The notes under the pieces: generated by a model
What the model saw: only the letters and a program-made list of their open reading frames with translations
Told to the model about the DNA's origin: nothing
The model's database searches: none
Position numbers and translations under genes: made by a program
Source: Lunularia cruciata
Taxonomy: Eukaryota; Streptophyta; Marchantiopsida; Lunulariales; Lunulariaceae
DNA: 64,000 nucleotides
Assembly (NCBI GenBank): GCA_948567375.1
Contig: OX419761.1
Location: 18,974,501 to 19,038,500, forward strand
Direction of reading: 5' to 3'
Part shown: one piece after another, positions 22,650 through 36,399 of the stretch
Layout: each line of letters begins with the position of its first letter
Numbering within the stretch: the stretch's first letter is position 1

Positions 22650-24600
22650 TGAAGGAGATGAAGGAGATGCAACATGGAGTCTAGGTGCAATTGCATCTTC
22701 AAGTCTATGTTGGTAGACACCATGTTGATGGACTTAATGACCACCAAAGGCACCACTTGCTCTCATCCAAAGGTTAGTGTTTGATACCGCTAGCTAGAAG
22801 GTCATATGGATCACTATTATAAGAACTCCCTCTTTTGGACATCCACTCCTCTTCAGCCAAACTAACAACAAGCCTATCATCATGGACAAATCTATCCAAA
22901 GTTATTATTAAGGGATTGAATGACCAACTGTATGATGATCTCTTTGCCCTATAAGGACAGAACTAGGATGGCTTGCATCATGTGGATGTTTCCTACAATA
23001 AGAGACTGCATAATTATCCAAGATAAGAAGATCACAAAGAGGTAAACCTAATGAAGTGAGATGCTCATAGGATCTAGCTCTAAGTCCTCTAACACATCTT
23101 GTTGGTCATTTGCAAAACATAAACAGCCATGAGGTGAGACCTAGTGTAAACTCCCTTTTGGGAGTTTTGACCACTACCACATGCTATATAGCAAAAACCA
23201 AACTCTATCAGGTGGAAGATCTGTCAACAAGATAACCTCAAAGTGCAACAAACAAAATTGAATGAAATAGCAAACATCAGGACCTGCTACCCACCCAATG
23301 GACCCCGATTGTGTGTGAGGATACTAGCCATTCCTAATCATCAAGCTCTTCCACACACTATAATTAATGCTACCACAAAGCTATAATGATGCCAAACAAG
23401 TAACATCCACAACAATAATCTTCTTCCGTAGGAATCATGGGACGATAATACATGTCCTAATAGACAAAGCATCTCTTTAAACTCAGTTTGGGTACCTGAG
23501 TCACCACATTGCAAGGTAAGGAATGGGAAGTAAAAGTATGGGTCTCTCAAGTCAAAACACTAAGGGGTAACACATGGGTGGCATATGTCTAGGTATGTGT
23601 CTCCCTACAGGGCTAGCAAGCAATAATATGGAATCTTGGTCCAAGATAAGCCACACAAGCCTCACTTGAGCTAGACTACTCTCACTCTCCTCTACCTGGA
23701 CATGTGCACTCTTGTACCTCTCCATAAAAAATGCTAACTATTGTGCATGATTCTATAATTGGACCCTATAACCTTCAACCATGGCAGCAGCACCTAAGAT
23801 ATCCAAGTCCAAGTTAGCTAACCTTTACTTTCTCTCCATCTCATAGGTAGTAAAGGTCATATCCATCTCCTCCTTTATAACAAAAGTATGCTCTCACTCA
23901 CAAAGGAGTCTCTCTCTCAAAAAATAGTCTATCCTACTCCTCCAAGCTCTCCAAACTACTCACACACTCAAACATTAATCTCTCACACTCCTCTACACTT
24001 GCCAATCTACTCTTGCTCTCAAGCACTAATCTCTCTCTCCTCTAAACTCTCCAATCTACTCTCCTACTCAACAAAAAGTCTCTCTCACTCCTCAAAGGAG
24101 AATGGGAGAAGAAATATGTATGGGCAAGGGTAGTGTAGCCCAGGAGTAATTTTTAGGCCAAGAACATCTAGATCAACCTCCCTGATTCCAGCAATAGCAA
24201 TTGGAACTTGATGTTTATCCATCCAAGACCATTTTATAAAGGTATTTGGGTGTTGAATTGGGTGAAAACCAATTAACCAATCTCCTTCCTGAGTATTGAT
24301 CATATCTTCATCATCAACAATCTTCTCATAACCCCAAATTTTTGCCATGTGAAATTTTTGTCTGCACTCTAAGACGTGCTTTCTTCTCAACTTGCTCTTT
24401 TTCAAAATTTTCTTTCCTCTTACTTGCTCTCTTGCCAAGCTTTCTCTCTCCTAATTCTCTTTCTCTCCCAAACCCCTCCCAAATGGCACTCCTTGTTCCC
24501 TCTCCTTCTATTTTTAAGTTGTACTCTCAAATGGCACATTCCTTTAAATGACACTCCTCCTTTGAACACCTAAAAATTGGAATTACCTTCCTCCTTCAAA
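22650..24600 (-). mobile_element. Unclassified coiled-coil element remnant, copy 1
   Basis: It is related in the same orientation to 52.1-54.9 kb: both contain CATCATGTGGATGTTT-CTACAATAAG on the plus strand (about 22,976 and 52,491) and long CTC/TCT-rich tracts that read as Glu/Arg-rich coiled coil on the minus strand. The best open frame is 24,085-24,438 (117 codons, minus), Lys/Arg-rich at its start and containing D-E-D-M-I-N and W-S-W-M-D-K. I do not recognise its family. Stops break the rest. A gag-like or structural transposon protein is a guess. Confidence 0.4.
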
Positions 24601-25190
24601 AACCAAATTGCTCTCCAAAAATATGTGAAATGGTGACTTCTTTGTAGAAGATGCAAGTTTATATAGCTCATTAGATGAACTCTTAAATCTATATTTTGCT
24701 CAAAAAAATCACAAATCACCACTCAAAAACCCAAATTCCATAAAAAAAATACCAAATCTTAAGTGGCAACCAATGGCAACATGTAACACAACATGTCAAT
24801 TGGCACTACCTAGACCATTGCCTTGAGAATAAGTGCCAAGTGGCACCTTCTAAAGTCCATAGGTCCCATCATGCGGCACGAGTGCAACTTTTTGTTCTTA
24901 ACCTAAACCTACCACACCGAGTGGCAATGGATGCCAACCTTTTATTGGACACCATGTTCCATCTTCACCAAGCAGCAACCACATTGCACCTTTTCTCATC
25001 CACACCGGGCATCAATGGGCTCCAAAGTGCACCAACCGGTCCCAAAATTGGATGGAAAGGGTTCAAAAAATAGGTTTATGTATAGGAACAAGACTAGTGC
25101 TTAACATTCTCCAAAAAATAGTACATCTTGAAAAAGAATAAGAGAAGGACTTGGTACTTATCATATACCAAGGATAGTTACAAAGGAACA
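24600..25190. other. Unassigned spacer
   Basis: No gene or repeat end is recognised. A 77-codon frame at 24,840-25,073 has no motif. Confidence 0.3.
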
Positions 25191-25194
25191 TGTT

Positions 25195-26800
25195 CTAATT
25201 CCATTTCCTCAAGATGATGAGCAAGGAATTGTTGCATCACTCTTGACCTACTTTCCTCTATACCAAGCTCCATTCCATTGAGAGATTTCTCTATCTAGTT
25301 GAGTTTCCTTGGTAAATCTACCATCATCTTCTAACCAAACACCAGACCTATTGATACAAAAGTTATGTAAATTATACAAATTGAAACCCACTTTAACAAA
25401 TATGCATTTCTACTATTATCTTTAAGTTGCACTCTCAACTCCTTAAGAGAATGCAATCTAGCATTCAATACTCTTATACAATGCTCATTTATGACCCTTG
25501 CCTTTGCCAAATATTTTTTGAACTCTTGCGTGTCCTCCATTTGGGCCTACTTGAAGGCAAGGACTAGGTGATGCATGGATACATAACCAAAATCACCTAA
25601 AAGATACTCTTTGGCCTTGAAACTAAGACATCATTCTCTTTGGTTCAAAGCACTTCATAGTGACAATTTTCAAACATGTCATGTTTTGACATGACCTTGG
25701 CATTCCTGCAAATAAAAAAATCAAAACTTGAAAGTGCATAAAATCTAATCAATTGCAAGCACTTTGACAAAGTAATAAATAGGTATAAAACACTCACCTC
25801 TTATAAAATGTAGAATTTTCCTTTTATCATCACGAATGACTTGGCCATTTATGGAATAAGAGACCTTTTGACTGAAATATATTTCTCCATCCATTATAGG
25901 TTGAGCATCAAGAGGAAATAGCATTCTATCTTCCAAACATACACAACAAAGGCAACCTTTGTATGCAAAAATTGATGATAACCTCCTTCTTTCCTCATGC
26001 TCAAGCCATGCAACTTGACTCTTCATCAAGTTTGATATGGCTGTCATGACCTGATCTGTAAAGGCAATTGTTGAACCTGCACTAATACCCCAAATGTTTA
26101 ACTCCCTTGCAACACAAGCTCTATTATCGTGATGCGCAATCTATCAAGAGCGAGAGCTACTTGAATCCACATAGATGATTGCTCCTGTGGGAGTTCTTTT
26201 GAAATACCCTATGATCCTTTATCAGGTCTACTAATGGTAAAATAGAATCAATGTCCATTCTAGTCAGTTGGCAAAATGCCTTCACATCTAGGCCTCTAAA
26301 ATATTTAATCACAAATTCTTGGCCATGAGGGTATGTAACTTTGGGTTCTAAGTACCTATGAAAATGTGCATACTCCCATCCACTAAGCAATAGTTCTATC
26401 ATATCTAAATCTCCCTCTTCATCTTCTAGTTCATCCAAGTTTGTCTCCAAATTTAATTGGACAATCCATTGTATAAATTTCCTTATGTTTCTGGTTAGGT
26501 CTCCATGAGTGCTAACACATGGCATGCTATACTCTATTTTTCTCAATTCTTGAATCCACTCACAAAAAAACACTATGAATTCACACTCTCCTCTTAGCTT
26601 CAAGCCAATTAGATGAAGTGGTAAATGTATGATCTTAGATAGAGCAAACTCAATGGTAATTTGTTGCTCCAATCTTGACATGAAGAAGAATTCAAGAGTG
26701 CAATTATTGGGAGATTCCAAGTGGTAAATGCTCCACAAGCCATACAATATAGAGGCAGAATTAGGCACATTAGTATGATAATGCACCTTGCCTACAATAT
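25195..26800 (-). pseudogene. PIF/Harbinger nuclease remnant B
   Basis: Read on the minus strand from 26,786, a 209-codon frame covers the N-terminal region (acidic E-D-E-E-G-D-L-D-M run, then the H-F-H-R-Y-L-E-P block). After a break, 26,047-25,745 encodes the DDE core with M-D-G-E-I-Y-F, Y-S-I-N-G-Q-V-I and D-D-K-R-K-I. After another gap the second catalytic Asp (S-K-H-D) lies near 25,670, and the C-terminal K-A-R-V-x-N-E-H block with the catalytic Glu at about 25,490-25,505. These are features of HARBI1-like transposase. The V-D-G with the first Asp reads E-D-R here. The interruption after the D-D-K block may be an intron, because copy D breaks at the same place. Confidence 0.75.
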
Positions 26801-28000
26801 GTTTTTCTTAAAAAAATTTGTAGATTCTAGCTAGGAGAAGTATATGAATTGTTAGTTGGTAATAAAGCAGTAAATGGTCAACCAAGACAACCTTAGGCAA
26901 GGGAGCCCTTTGCCCTAAAATTACCCCTTTGTCTTGGGAAGACCTTCCACCAAAGATAGATGTTTGCCCTGGGACGACCTTGGCTTAAAGCAACCCACAT
27001 AAAGACAATAGATCAAGAACCATTACGTAGATTGTTAGATTGGGCTAACTTCTCATACATGCAAGTAGTGAGAGCTCACCAAAAGGTGCACTTATCAAAA
27101 GATTGTAATGGTTGAACCAACATGATAAATACTTGTCTAGAGCTTGGATCTCTTCACTTTTTGCAAAATTTGTCTTGGCAAGATCAGCCATGCTACCTTC
27201 TCCCTTGGCAAGAAACCTTTGCTTGGACTAATGCATTCTAAGAGAAGGAGACTATGCAAAGGGAAGTAGAAAGGGTAAATAAGAGCATAGAATAATGAGA
27301 GGTGAGAAAGGAAAGGAAGTAGCTATACCACATGTGCCATGAAGGATGCATAAGGCTCTAGAATTCATAATCAAGTCCCTTGGATCAGTCAAGTGGGGTT
27401 TATATACTAGATGTGAGCTAGTTTGCAGCAAGAAGCTCAAATTCTTATTGTGGAACTAGGAGTTGAGTGATCATACTATGTTGCATGCAATTTGTGAAAA
27501 CTAGGACCTTGAGCTAATCAAGTTGAAGGAGAATCCTTTTTCATGGACAGAGGAGCATTGATGGAAAGTGTTAGGGCCTAGTATTTCACCTCAGATGGCA
27601 TGACTGTAGATAGCATGTGGACTAGATCGGATTTGACCTTCAAGGCCAAATTCAAGTCTACCTTTTATCAAAAAAAGACCAACAATGGTTGGTTTGTCAT
27701 TGGAATTAATAATCCTACATGAAGGATCTTGGTAAATCAGTCATGAAGTTGTTCAAGTCCAAAAAAACAACTTATTCAAACAATAGCCAAGTTATCTTCT
27801 TTGAGTACTTGTACCAAGGAAGACTCGTGAATTGGGCCACAATATGTTAGGCTAGAAAGAGAGAACTCATGGTGTCAATGAACAAAGAAGGAAAAGTAAC
27901 TCTAATCTCCCCCTTTGTTGTCCAATTTTACTTGGACATGGATTGTTGACCACAAAAGAGAAGAAGATGTACCTTGACCACTTCTTTCCAAAAGGACATT
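26800..28000. other. Unassigned repeat-like spacer
   Basis: No domain is recognised. Short frames only. Confidence 0.3.
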
Positions 28001-29830
28001 TTAGTGAGCCTTGAGAAAGAGTGCTAACGGTATGCAAATATGCAAAGGCAAATGTAGAGTTTGCTTGCATAGGGAAGTATGTAGAAGTAAAGGAAGCCTA
28101 CAACACTCTAGGCTTTGACAAGCAAAGGCAAGAAGAAATTGCTATGGAATTGATACTCATGAAATTACTTGCTACCCTGCTAGGCCAAAGGCAAAGGCCA
28201 CCAAGAGAACAATGAGAATCCTCTTGCAAGAAGACAAAGTGAAAAAAGAAGAAGAGGCATGACCATATCCAGATCTTATGCCCACAACAAGGAAACAATC
28301 CTTCATGTGGATTGTCATCTTGTCTGATGAGGATGTAGTAGAAGATCATAAAGATAGAGAAGTACAATCCATCCTAGCCCCATTTTCTCCCCAAATGACT
28401 AACTTTTAGGAAGAGGGACAAACATCTCATGCTTTGGAGATATTACCATGAAGCCAGACCTTCCATCCCATAGAAAAGCATGGTAAAGGGTTTGGGGATG
28501 ATAAAATCTCCTTTATTCCTAACTATATGAGGAGTGGAATTAAAAGACAAAGGCATTCTTTGTGTAGAAGAAATACTTGAGGTGGAGGATGCAAGTTTGT
28601 GTCAAGACAATGCTGCTTCCTAGGCCAAAAAATAGCTTCACCACTACAAGCAAGGGTGGAACAAAGGATCATCCAAGTCAAAGGCACCTGCCCCAACTAA
28701 ACTACTATCTGAGCAACATGAGCTAACTATCTTTGTAGACATTGAGAGAGTAGAGAGTGGGCCTTCGGCCTCATGTCAAGACCAAGAGAGGATAAAACTT
28801 GAGCAAGAAGGAGGTTAGGCAGAGTGTAGTAGCACCTCTTTCCCAATTAATAGTACAAAAGGTGGGCCCATCTCTTGACTTGATGAAGTAACTTCTCCCT
28901 ATCTATGCAAAATCTAATAGGGGAATCATAGACTATATAACCCTTGTCTGACATCTTCACCATCTTGCACAAGGAAGAGCTAAAGAAAGGAAGAAGGTAA
29001 GAGAAGAATTGCAAGATGTTTGTGCCAAACATTTAGAGATGGGGAACAAAGTAACAACTTGGCACAATAGGCAATCAAACTCAGGGAAGAATGTCATGCC
29101 CTAAAGAACAAAATTAAGTACAAATGGTTATTAAGGCAAAAGATGTTTGGGTTGCAAGAGGAACAAACATACCAATGCCTTAAGCTAGAAGAATAGATAA
29201 AGGACTTAGAAGAAGAAATTGATGTATTGAAAGGAGAAATAGAGAAGGTAGGAGTATCTCTTTGGCAACAAAATTTTGTCATCAAGAGGAGCTATGAATG
29301 TTAAATAGTCAAGTCAAGATGCTCATGGAGACCTTACAAAAGAAGGAGGATAAATGCAAGAAGAAGAAGGCCACTTTTTGGGGGATTTAGTAGCTAAAAT
29401 GCATGAACAATAAAACAAATTCAATTTGGAGAGGACAGCTATTGTGGCAAAGATGAAGATGGTATGAGACCATTTGGAGGAGATTGCAAAGGAGATAGTG
29501 GATGTCTTCTTGGAGAAATTGAAGGTGCAGGATTCCCAATCCCAAGCACATGCTCTGACCATGAAGACCTAATCAGACAACCAAATGCAACAATAAGCTA
29601 ACAAGTTGATGGAGCACACAACAAAGAAGTTTGAGGAAACCTCAAAGGTGATATTGTTAGAAATAGCAAGGTGTTGAGAACAAGTTGACCTTCTGATCAA
29701 GATTTGCAAAGGCAAAAGTAGCTCTTTGCAATAGATTTTAGGAAGAAAATAATTGTTAGCCCAAGGAGAATAGATCAAAATCTGTTGAGTATAGAATCCA
29801 TCCTTGCCTTGAAGTTCTCTTCAGCCTCAA
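28000..29830 (+). pseudogene. Coiled-coil protein remnant, unknown family
   Basis: The plus strand shows stretches rich in Lys, Glu and Leu separated by stops. The clearest at about 29,070-29,260 has heptad-like K-D-L-E-E-E-I-D and L-K-G-E-I-E-K blocks, and 29,320-29,560 continues the style. A 64-codon frame at 28,021-28,215 is Glu/Lys-rich too. No catalytic motif is seen. It is probably the structural protein of a mobile element and resembles the style of 50.8-51.5 kb. Confidence 0.4.
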
Positions 29831-30569
29831 ACTCTACCCTTGCCATGATGAATATCTTTGTCTAGAAATAATTTTGGACTTAGGACCAATTTTGTAGCCA
29901 ATGATTGTTGCAGTGTAATTACTTGTACAATAAACGACAAGGAGTAATTTGCAAGTAGTGGCAATTGCACTTACACATCTTAGTTGTGCTTAAGATAAGA
30001 TCTCTAGGTAGGATTAGCATTAAGTGGAGTAGGAGCAATTAGGAGATTATGTGCATCCTTAGCCATTGATCTTCTTTAGTTGAGAGTTAGGAAACTATAT
30101 ATATGCATTGCAAACCACATAAAAAATGTCCACTTCTTTCATGAACAAAGTATTTAGCTCAAATATCTCTTCTGAGTCTTTGTGTTGGATTGCTTTTCCT
30201 TACATCTTTGATTGCATACTTGGTCAAGTAAAGGTGAATAATCTTCCAATAAGAGTGTGTATTTGAGTATTTGCTTATGAAATTTTCACTAAAGCAAGGA
30301 AGCTACCCTTGATATTTAGTGGGAATGAGTGCTTGAGTACTTAGGTAGGAAATTTGCACCTTATCAAGGAAGTTACCCATGACATTTTGAACAAGTGAGT
30401 TAGTGTGAGGAAGGTTTTAGGAACAATGGAGCATTAAGAGTACCACAAAATAGAAAAACCAAGTAGATAGTTGATTTGGATTTTATTGGGATTGCATTTT
30501 TGGAAGAGATGCACACAATCAATTATAACATCAAGGTGAAAGAACCTTTGGCCTAGAAACCCACCTTTG

Positions 30570-31545
30570 GCCTATAGATTGACCTTTTTAGTTAAATATA
30601 CCTACTAGAAAGAACTAGCTGCCAAGGTAAAAGATGCAACACCATGGTTACCAAGGGTTCTCATCTTTGATTGTGATCCTTGATTCATTAGAAAATTTTG
30701 GCAAGCACTTTTCAAAATTCTTGGCTCCAAGTTTTCCTTATCAACAACCTATCATCCTCAAATTGATTGACAAATAAAACAAGCAAAGCATAGTTTGGAA
30801 GATATGCTACTTTCTTTTGTGAATGTTTACCAAATTGGTTGAGATACTTGTCTTGCGGTTGCCAAGTTTGCCTACAATAAGTCCATGCAAACAAGTATAT
30901 GCTTTTCTCCCTTCTTCCTTAATTGTAGCCAAGATCCATTTGTCCTAGCTTCTCTTCTTGCTCCAACACAATCTCATGTCCCTCATACTTCTACCTTCTT
31001 GCCTAGGCTATTTTCATCTTTCTACAAAGCAAAGTCTCATCTTCTTGTTGCTCAAAATTGGTAAAGGAAATATGCTTGTAACAATCATCATGATCTCCCT
31101 TTTCAAATTGATGATAAGATTATGTTTTCCTTCAATAAACTTCCTTTCCCTCTTGACACCCAAGTTCATAAACTTGCTCCCAATTAGTTAGATCTTGTTT
31201 ATATTCTTCACATCATTTCTCTTATTGCTTATAAAATTGCCTTTCCCTTAGTCACATGAAGATCCATCATGTCTTCCATGTCTTAAAGTTTCCTACTCAT
31301 ACACAAACTCCTCCTCCAATCTCTGTTAATGATCATGATCAATATGAAGTTGATTGTATACTTACGTGTTGTGATATCCAATATGGCACCCAATGACAAA
31401 TTGAATATAAGTTCCTTTGCAAGTGTATTCTCTTCATGATACCACATGGGAGCTTATTTCTCATCTCAAAAATATACAAGTGGCTATATGTGAGTTTGAA
31501 GATTCCATTGGGATAAGTATTTTATCAACTAACAATGGGAGAATA
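30570..31545 (+). pseudogene. Second chromovirus: integrase and chromodomain remnant
   Basis: Base-level similarity to 4900-5911 is obvious: TTTTGGCAAGCACTTTTC (30,692), CAACCTATCATCCTCAAA (30,746), and the CTCATGTCCCTCATACTTCTAC region (30,970). The chromodomain part begins near 31,330 (AATGATCATGATCAATATG) and holds a CCACATGGGAGC block (31,441). Stops and small indels break every domain. The 5' part of the element (LTR, gag, RT) is not seen upstream, so it is truncated at about 30.6 kb or replaced by unrelated sequence. Confidence 0.75.
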
Positions 31546-31942
31546 TGTACTAATATAGAGTTGGGAAAACCTAATATGGATTTTACTAGTAGGAGCTAAA
31601 TATGGCTAAAAAGAAGTAGAATTAGCATATATCTAGGAAATTATTTAAAAAAAATTGTAGCATCCAAGAAGCTTCTTGGTGGGAAGCTTCTAAGAACCTT
31701 CAAAGTACTGAGTAAGTTACATGCCAAGTTGATGGCTAGCTTAGATTTCACTCCAAGAAAATCAGCTTCTAGTATGAACCTTCCTTGGAAACTTCTCGTG
31801 AACCTTGTACCTAAGATGTCTATCATACCAAAGCTAAACTCAAGCTAGGCATTTGAAGTTAAAGCATTTGAAGCTAGTTTCTCTCATTTGAATATTCTGA
31901 TGTGATCTTCCATTTTCATATTTCTCTCCTTGGTCTTGTACA
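31546..31942 (+). repeat. 3' LTR of the second chromovirus
   Basis: It starts TGTACTAATATAGAG after the purine run CAATGGGAGAATA and ends TCTTGTACA. It carries GAAGCTTCTTGGTGGGAAGC and later TTC blocks like the LTR at 701. Length is 397 bp. It is more diverged than the LTR pair of the first element. Confidence 0.75.
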
Positions 31943-32890
<948 letters not shown>

Positions 32891-32936
32891 TTAGAAGCAA
32901 TATATAGAACTTAACAAGTAAAAAATTTACCAAAAG

Positions 32937-33136
32937 GGTTATTAGAAGTGTCCATTTTGTGGTAGGAATTAGACATGAGTGTGGAGCTAACTTTGGAGGG
33001 GAGGTGATCTCTTTTGGTTGCAAATAGAATAAAGAGTGGCTATAAGGTTATTAGAAGTGTCCATTTTGTGGTAGGAATTAGACATGAGTGTGGAGCTAAG
33101 TTTGGAGGGGAGGTGATCTCTTTTGGTTGCAAATAG
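32937..33136. repeat. Near-identical 91-bp direct duplication (109-bp period)
   Basis: GGTTATTAGAAGTGTCC...GGTTGCAAATAG occurs at 32,937-33,027 and 33,046-33,136 with a single difference seen (ACTTTGG versus AGTTTGG). It is much younger than the surrounding repeats. Confidence 0.9.
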
Positions 33137-33951
33137 GCCTTTCTCACCTCTCTCATTGGTTTTCTTTTTGTTCTTTATCCTTACTTTTTTCCCTCCTTTT
33201 ATTCTTTTGGTTTTTAGTTGCCATGTTTTGTTTGGTATGTTTGGTCTTTTGCCTATGTGTTAATTTCTATATTTTTGTGTGTGTGTGAATACTTTCTGTA
33301 GAAAGTCCTTACAATCTTTCCTTTTTTTATTGTTATAGGGATCTAGAGAGAGTACAATATTCCTCATCTAGTACCCCAAAACTCTTAAAAGCAATCAAGT
33401 AGTAGATCACATTGCCAACTTTTGTAGCACACACATACAATCAATCAAGTTCATCTAGATGAAATTCCTTTGATCCCCATGTCATGTACTTTCTGAACCA
33501 TTCTAATGGATGCTCTTACACATGTTGGTTATCCTATTAGGATCATACATCTTTTTTCATACCTATTATTGATCTCTTTACCATGGCACCTCTACTCACT
33601 AGCTCTATTAACCCATTGTCACAAGAAGATCATATTCTTCTACCTAGATTCTTGGTAAATTTGTACATATTGCCTCATTAACAACCCATATAGTTTTGCC
33701 AAATTTTATGTGGGTAGATTGCTTTGTACACAACATAGAGTGAGATCTAGATGTTACTAATGAGACTAAAGGCCATTTTTCTTCCTATCCGCAAACACTC
33801 TTTGTACTCTAGTAATATATATTAAGGTTCCTCAAAACTTATACTCATAGTTATATTCATTTGATCATATTGAGGCATTCTATCCAATTTACCCCATACC
33901 ACGTATTTACACTAGGATGCTTATGCCTTTCAATCACCAATTGAGCTCCAT

Positions 33952-34386
33952 TATAATAATATGGAGTTACCAAAAAGTTAGTTATTCAAACAAGCCAAAT
34001 ATAGTTATGAATTCTAAGAATGTTTTAGAAGCATCTAGAAAGCTTCTTGGTCAAATGTTCTAGAAGCACTTTGGAAGCTTCTAGGTACCTTCCAAGGATC
34101 GGGCAACTTGCACATCAAGTTAATAGCAAGCTTTAACCATTACACCAAGTAGATACTTTTGAGTAGGAAGCTTTGTTTGCAGCTTCTAGGGTAGCTTAGC
34201 TTACACTCCAAGAAGACAGCTTTGAGAAAAATTTCCATGGAAGCTTCTCAAGAGCCTTGTGTTGCTTCACTATAAATATCAAAGCCAGCTCATGCTAGGC
34301 ATTTAGAGTTTCACACACTTGAGAGTTTCAATATGACCTAATCTTTCATTCTTCCATTCTCCTATTTCTCTCCTTGGTATTTTACA
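33952..34386 (+). repeat. Solo chromovirus LTR with perfect target-site duplication
   Basis: It starts TATAATAATATGGAGTT and ends GGTATTTTACA, matching the LTR at 701-1110 in ends, GAAGCTTC blocks and the TATA box (34,271-34,278). Both flanks are TCCAT (33,947-33,951 and 34,387-34,391). No internal element sequence is attached, so it arose by recombination between two LTRs. Confidence 0.9.
34271..34278 (+). promoter_or_regulatory. TATA box of the solo LTR
   Basis: TATAAATA lies in the same relative position as in the LTRs at 701 and 5912, so the core promoter is preserved in the solo LTR. Confidence 0.55.
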
Positions 34387-36399
34387 TCCATGTTGTCCTT
34401 ATTTTTGTAAGTTATCTTTGCATATGACCAAGAGAGACATACCGTTACTTGGACCATATAAGCATTCTTTTCCCAATAGACTTTGCTCCTTCTAGCCCAT
34501 GAGGGTGCATCAAGATACCAAGAGACCAACTCTAGGATTTATAGGTTTTTGTGAAAGAATTGGTAAGCTCCATGGGATGGGTAGACCATATAGACCTAGG
34601 TAGTAGCCAATAGGATAACTAAGTCCTCATAGTACCATGCTCTTCTTCCTAAACATTGTTTTCTTTGTCATTTCTTGATGTTGGATCAAGTAGGTGAGTA
34701 TAGACATGCAGACCAAGTAGACATGCATGTCTAGAGATTATCCCCAAACCTCTAGACATGCACTCTCCTTTGTTGATACCTTATATTTACTTTCTAGAGT
34801 CTCCAACCACTTGCCACTTATAACCTTCTTTCTTTCTTCCATGACTATCACTCAAATTACAAACTTCAACTCATGAAGTCCTTCTTTGCTTCTTTGCTTC
34901 TCATGCCTTACTCCATTCCTCATATTTCTCTACAAGTGGCCTACAAGTGGTCCCTTGGGATTTCTTTTTTGAGAGTTTACATGATTATCTCTCACCAAAT
35001 ATGCCAAATTCTAGTTTCACTCTTGTCTTTACTTCTTTTATCAATGCATTGCTTGGTTTTATTGCCTCTTGGAACTGCTCGTTTATTAAGTACATCTTGC
35101 TTCCTTTCTCTTTTGAGGAGACATTTTGTGTTTGCCTCATTGCTATTGAGTATGTTTTCCTATGTTTGGTATTACATACTATTTCTTAGCAACTTCAACA
35201 TTCCTTTTCATCCTTTTGTCTCCATATTAGTTGGTTGTGGTTATTCTTGGAGGTTTGCAAGACGGTTCTTGTTGGTAGTCAAGCTTCTTTGGAACATCCA
35301 TCCCTATTGGGTGGTTGTCCAAGTTGATGTCTCAAATGCCTTCAATACCATTTCTTGTTGAGTTTTGTTTTGTGCACTTTGCTCATTAGAGAATCTAATC
35401 TCCTTCTTGATCTCATATGTGCAAAAATTTTCTTTGGCATACAGATATCTTTTTTGTATAGCTGCCATACTACCCAAACACTTAGTATTTGTAGAGAACA
35501 CATGCTAGAGATATCTCCAATGATGTCCTTTATTTGCCATAACTTGCTTCATAGCTTTGAGGAAGGTTGTAACCACTTTTATATCATGTCTTTTTTGATT
35601 AATTTTTGATGATACCCATATATTTGGTCTTTGGAGGATGTAAATAGATCATTCTTTACTTCATACTAAGCATGGAGACCATAGGTTTACAAATCCAAAA
35701 TTGTAAATGCAAGTCTAGATTCCACAAGCGGTCCACATTTCCCTAGACTTCACATCAAGGTTTTGGTTTCTTGTAGGAGGCTTGAGGGTTTTGGGCTTAC
35801 CTCTAGGAGAGAAAAAAATTTGTAGCTTGTTTATCTCAAACACTTTGGTTTAGACTTTATCTTGTGCTCATAATCTACCTCATTTTCTATTGGAGAACAC
35901 ATGGGTTGCTTATTCTAATGAGATGTTATGCTCATAAAACATCCTATCTACCATGTACTTATGCACATACAAATTTCTCTTACCTCATCTACATACAATC
36001 AATAATACCAAATGCAAAACTTTCTCTACTTTGTTAAGATACATTTATGCTCACACAACTATCAAATAAGTTATATAGGCTCATATGGCTCTTCTTATAT
36101 CTATGGGAGGATGTGGTCTCATATTATATAAAAACTATTGCACTAATAGCTTTCTTAGAAGCATGTGCTCTAGTGGCTTCCCTACTAGAAGATAGGTCCT
36201 TACACCATTCTTGTCTTTTTCTTTTGGCATCTATTATACTAGATGATTCAGGCATTTATGATTTCCAATCATATCTTTGTTTGGCTTATGAACTACTTCC
36301 AAGCATTGCTGCATATTATACCCCTAATGATACTTTGACTTTGTATTGCTAGACTCTAGAAAGATTCATGTAAATCATAATGAGCATATGCATAATCAT

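Noticed and set aside
34873-35361. A 162-codon hydrophobic frame that looks like a multi-pass membrane protein
   Set aside because: The hydrophobic look comes from T-rich codons in a decayed retroelement; the end of the frame encodes a reverse-transcriptase motif A, and the region is repeated at 43-45 kb.
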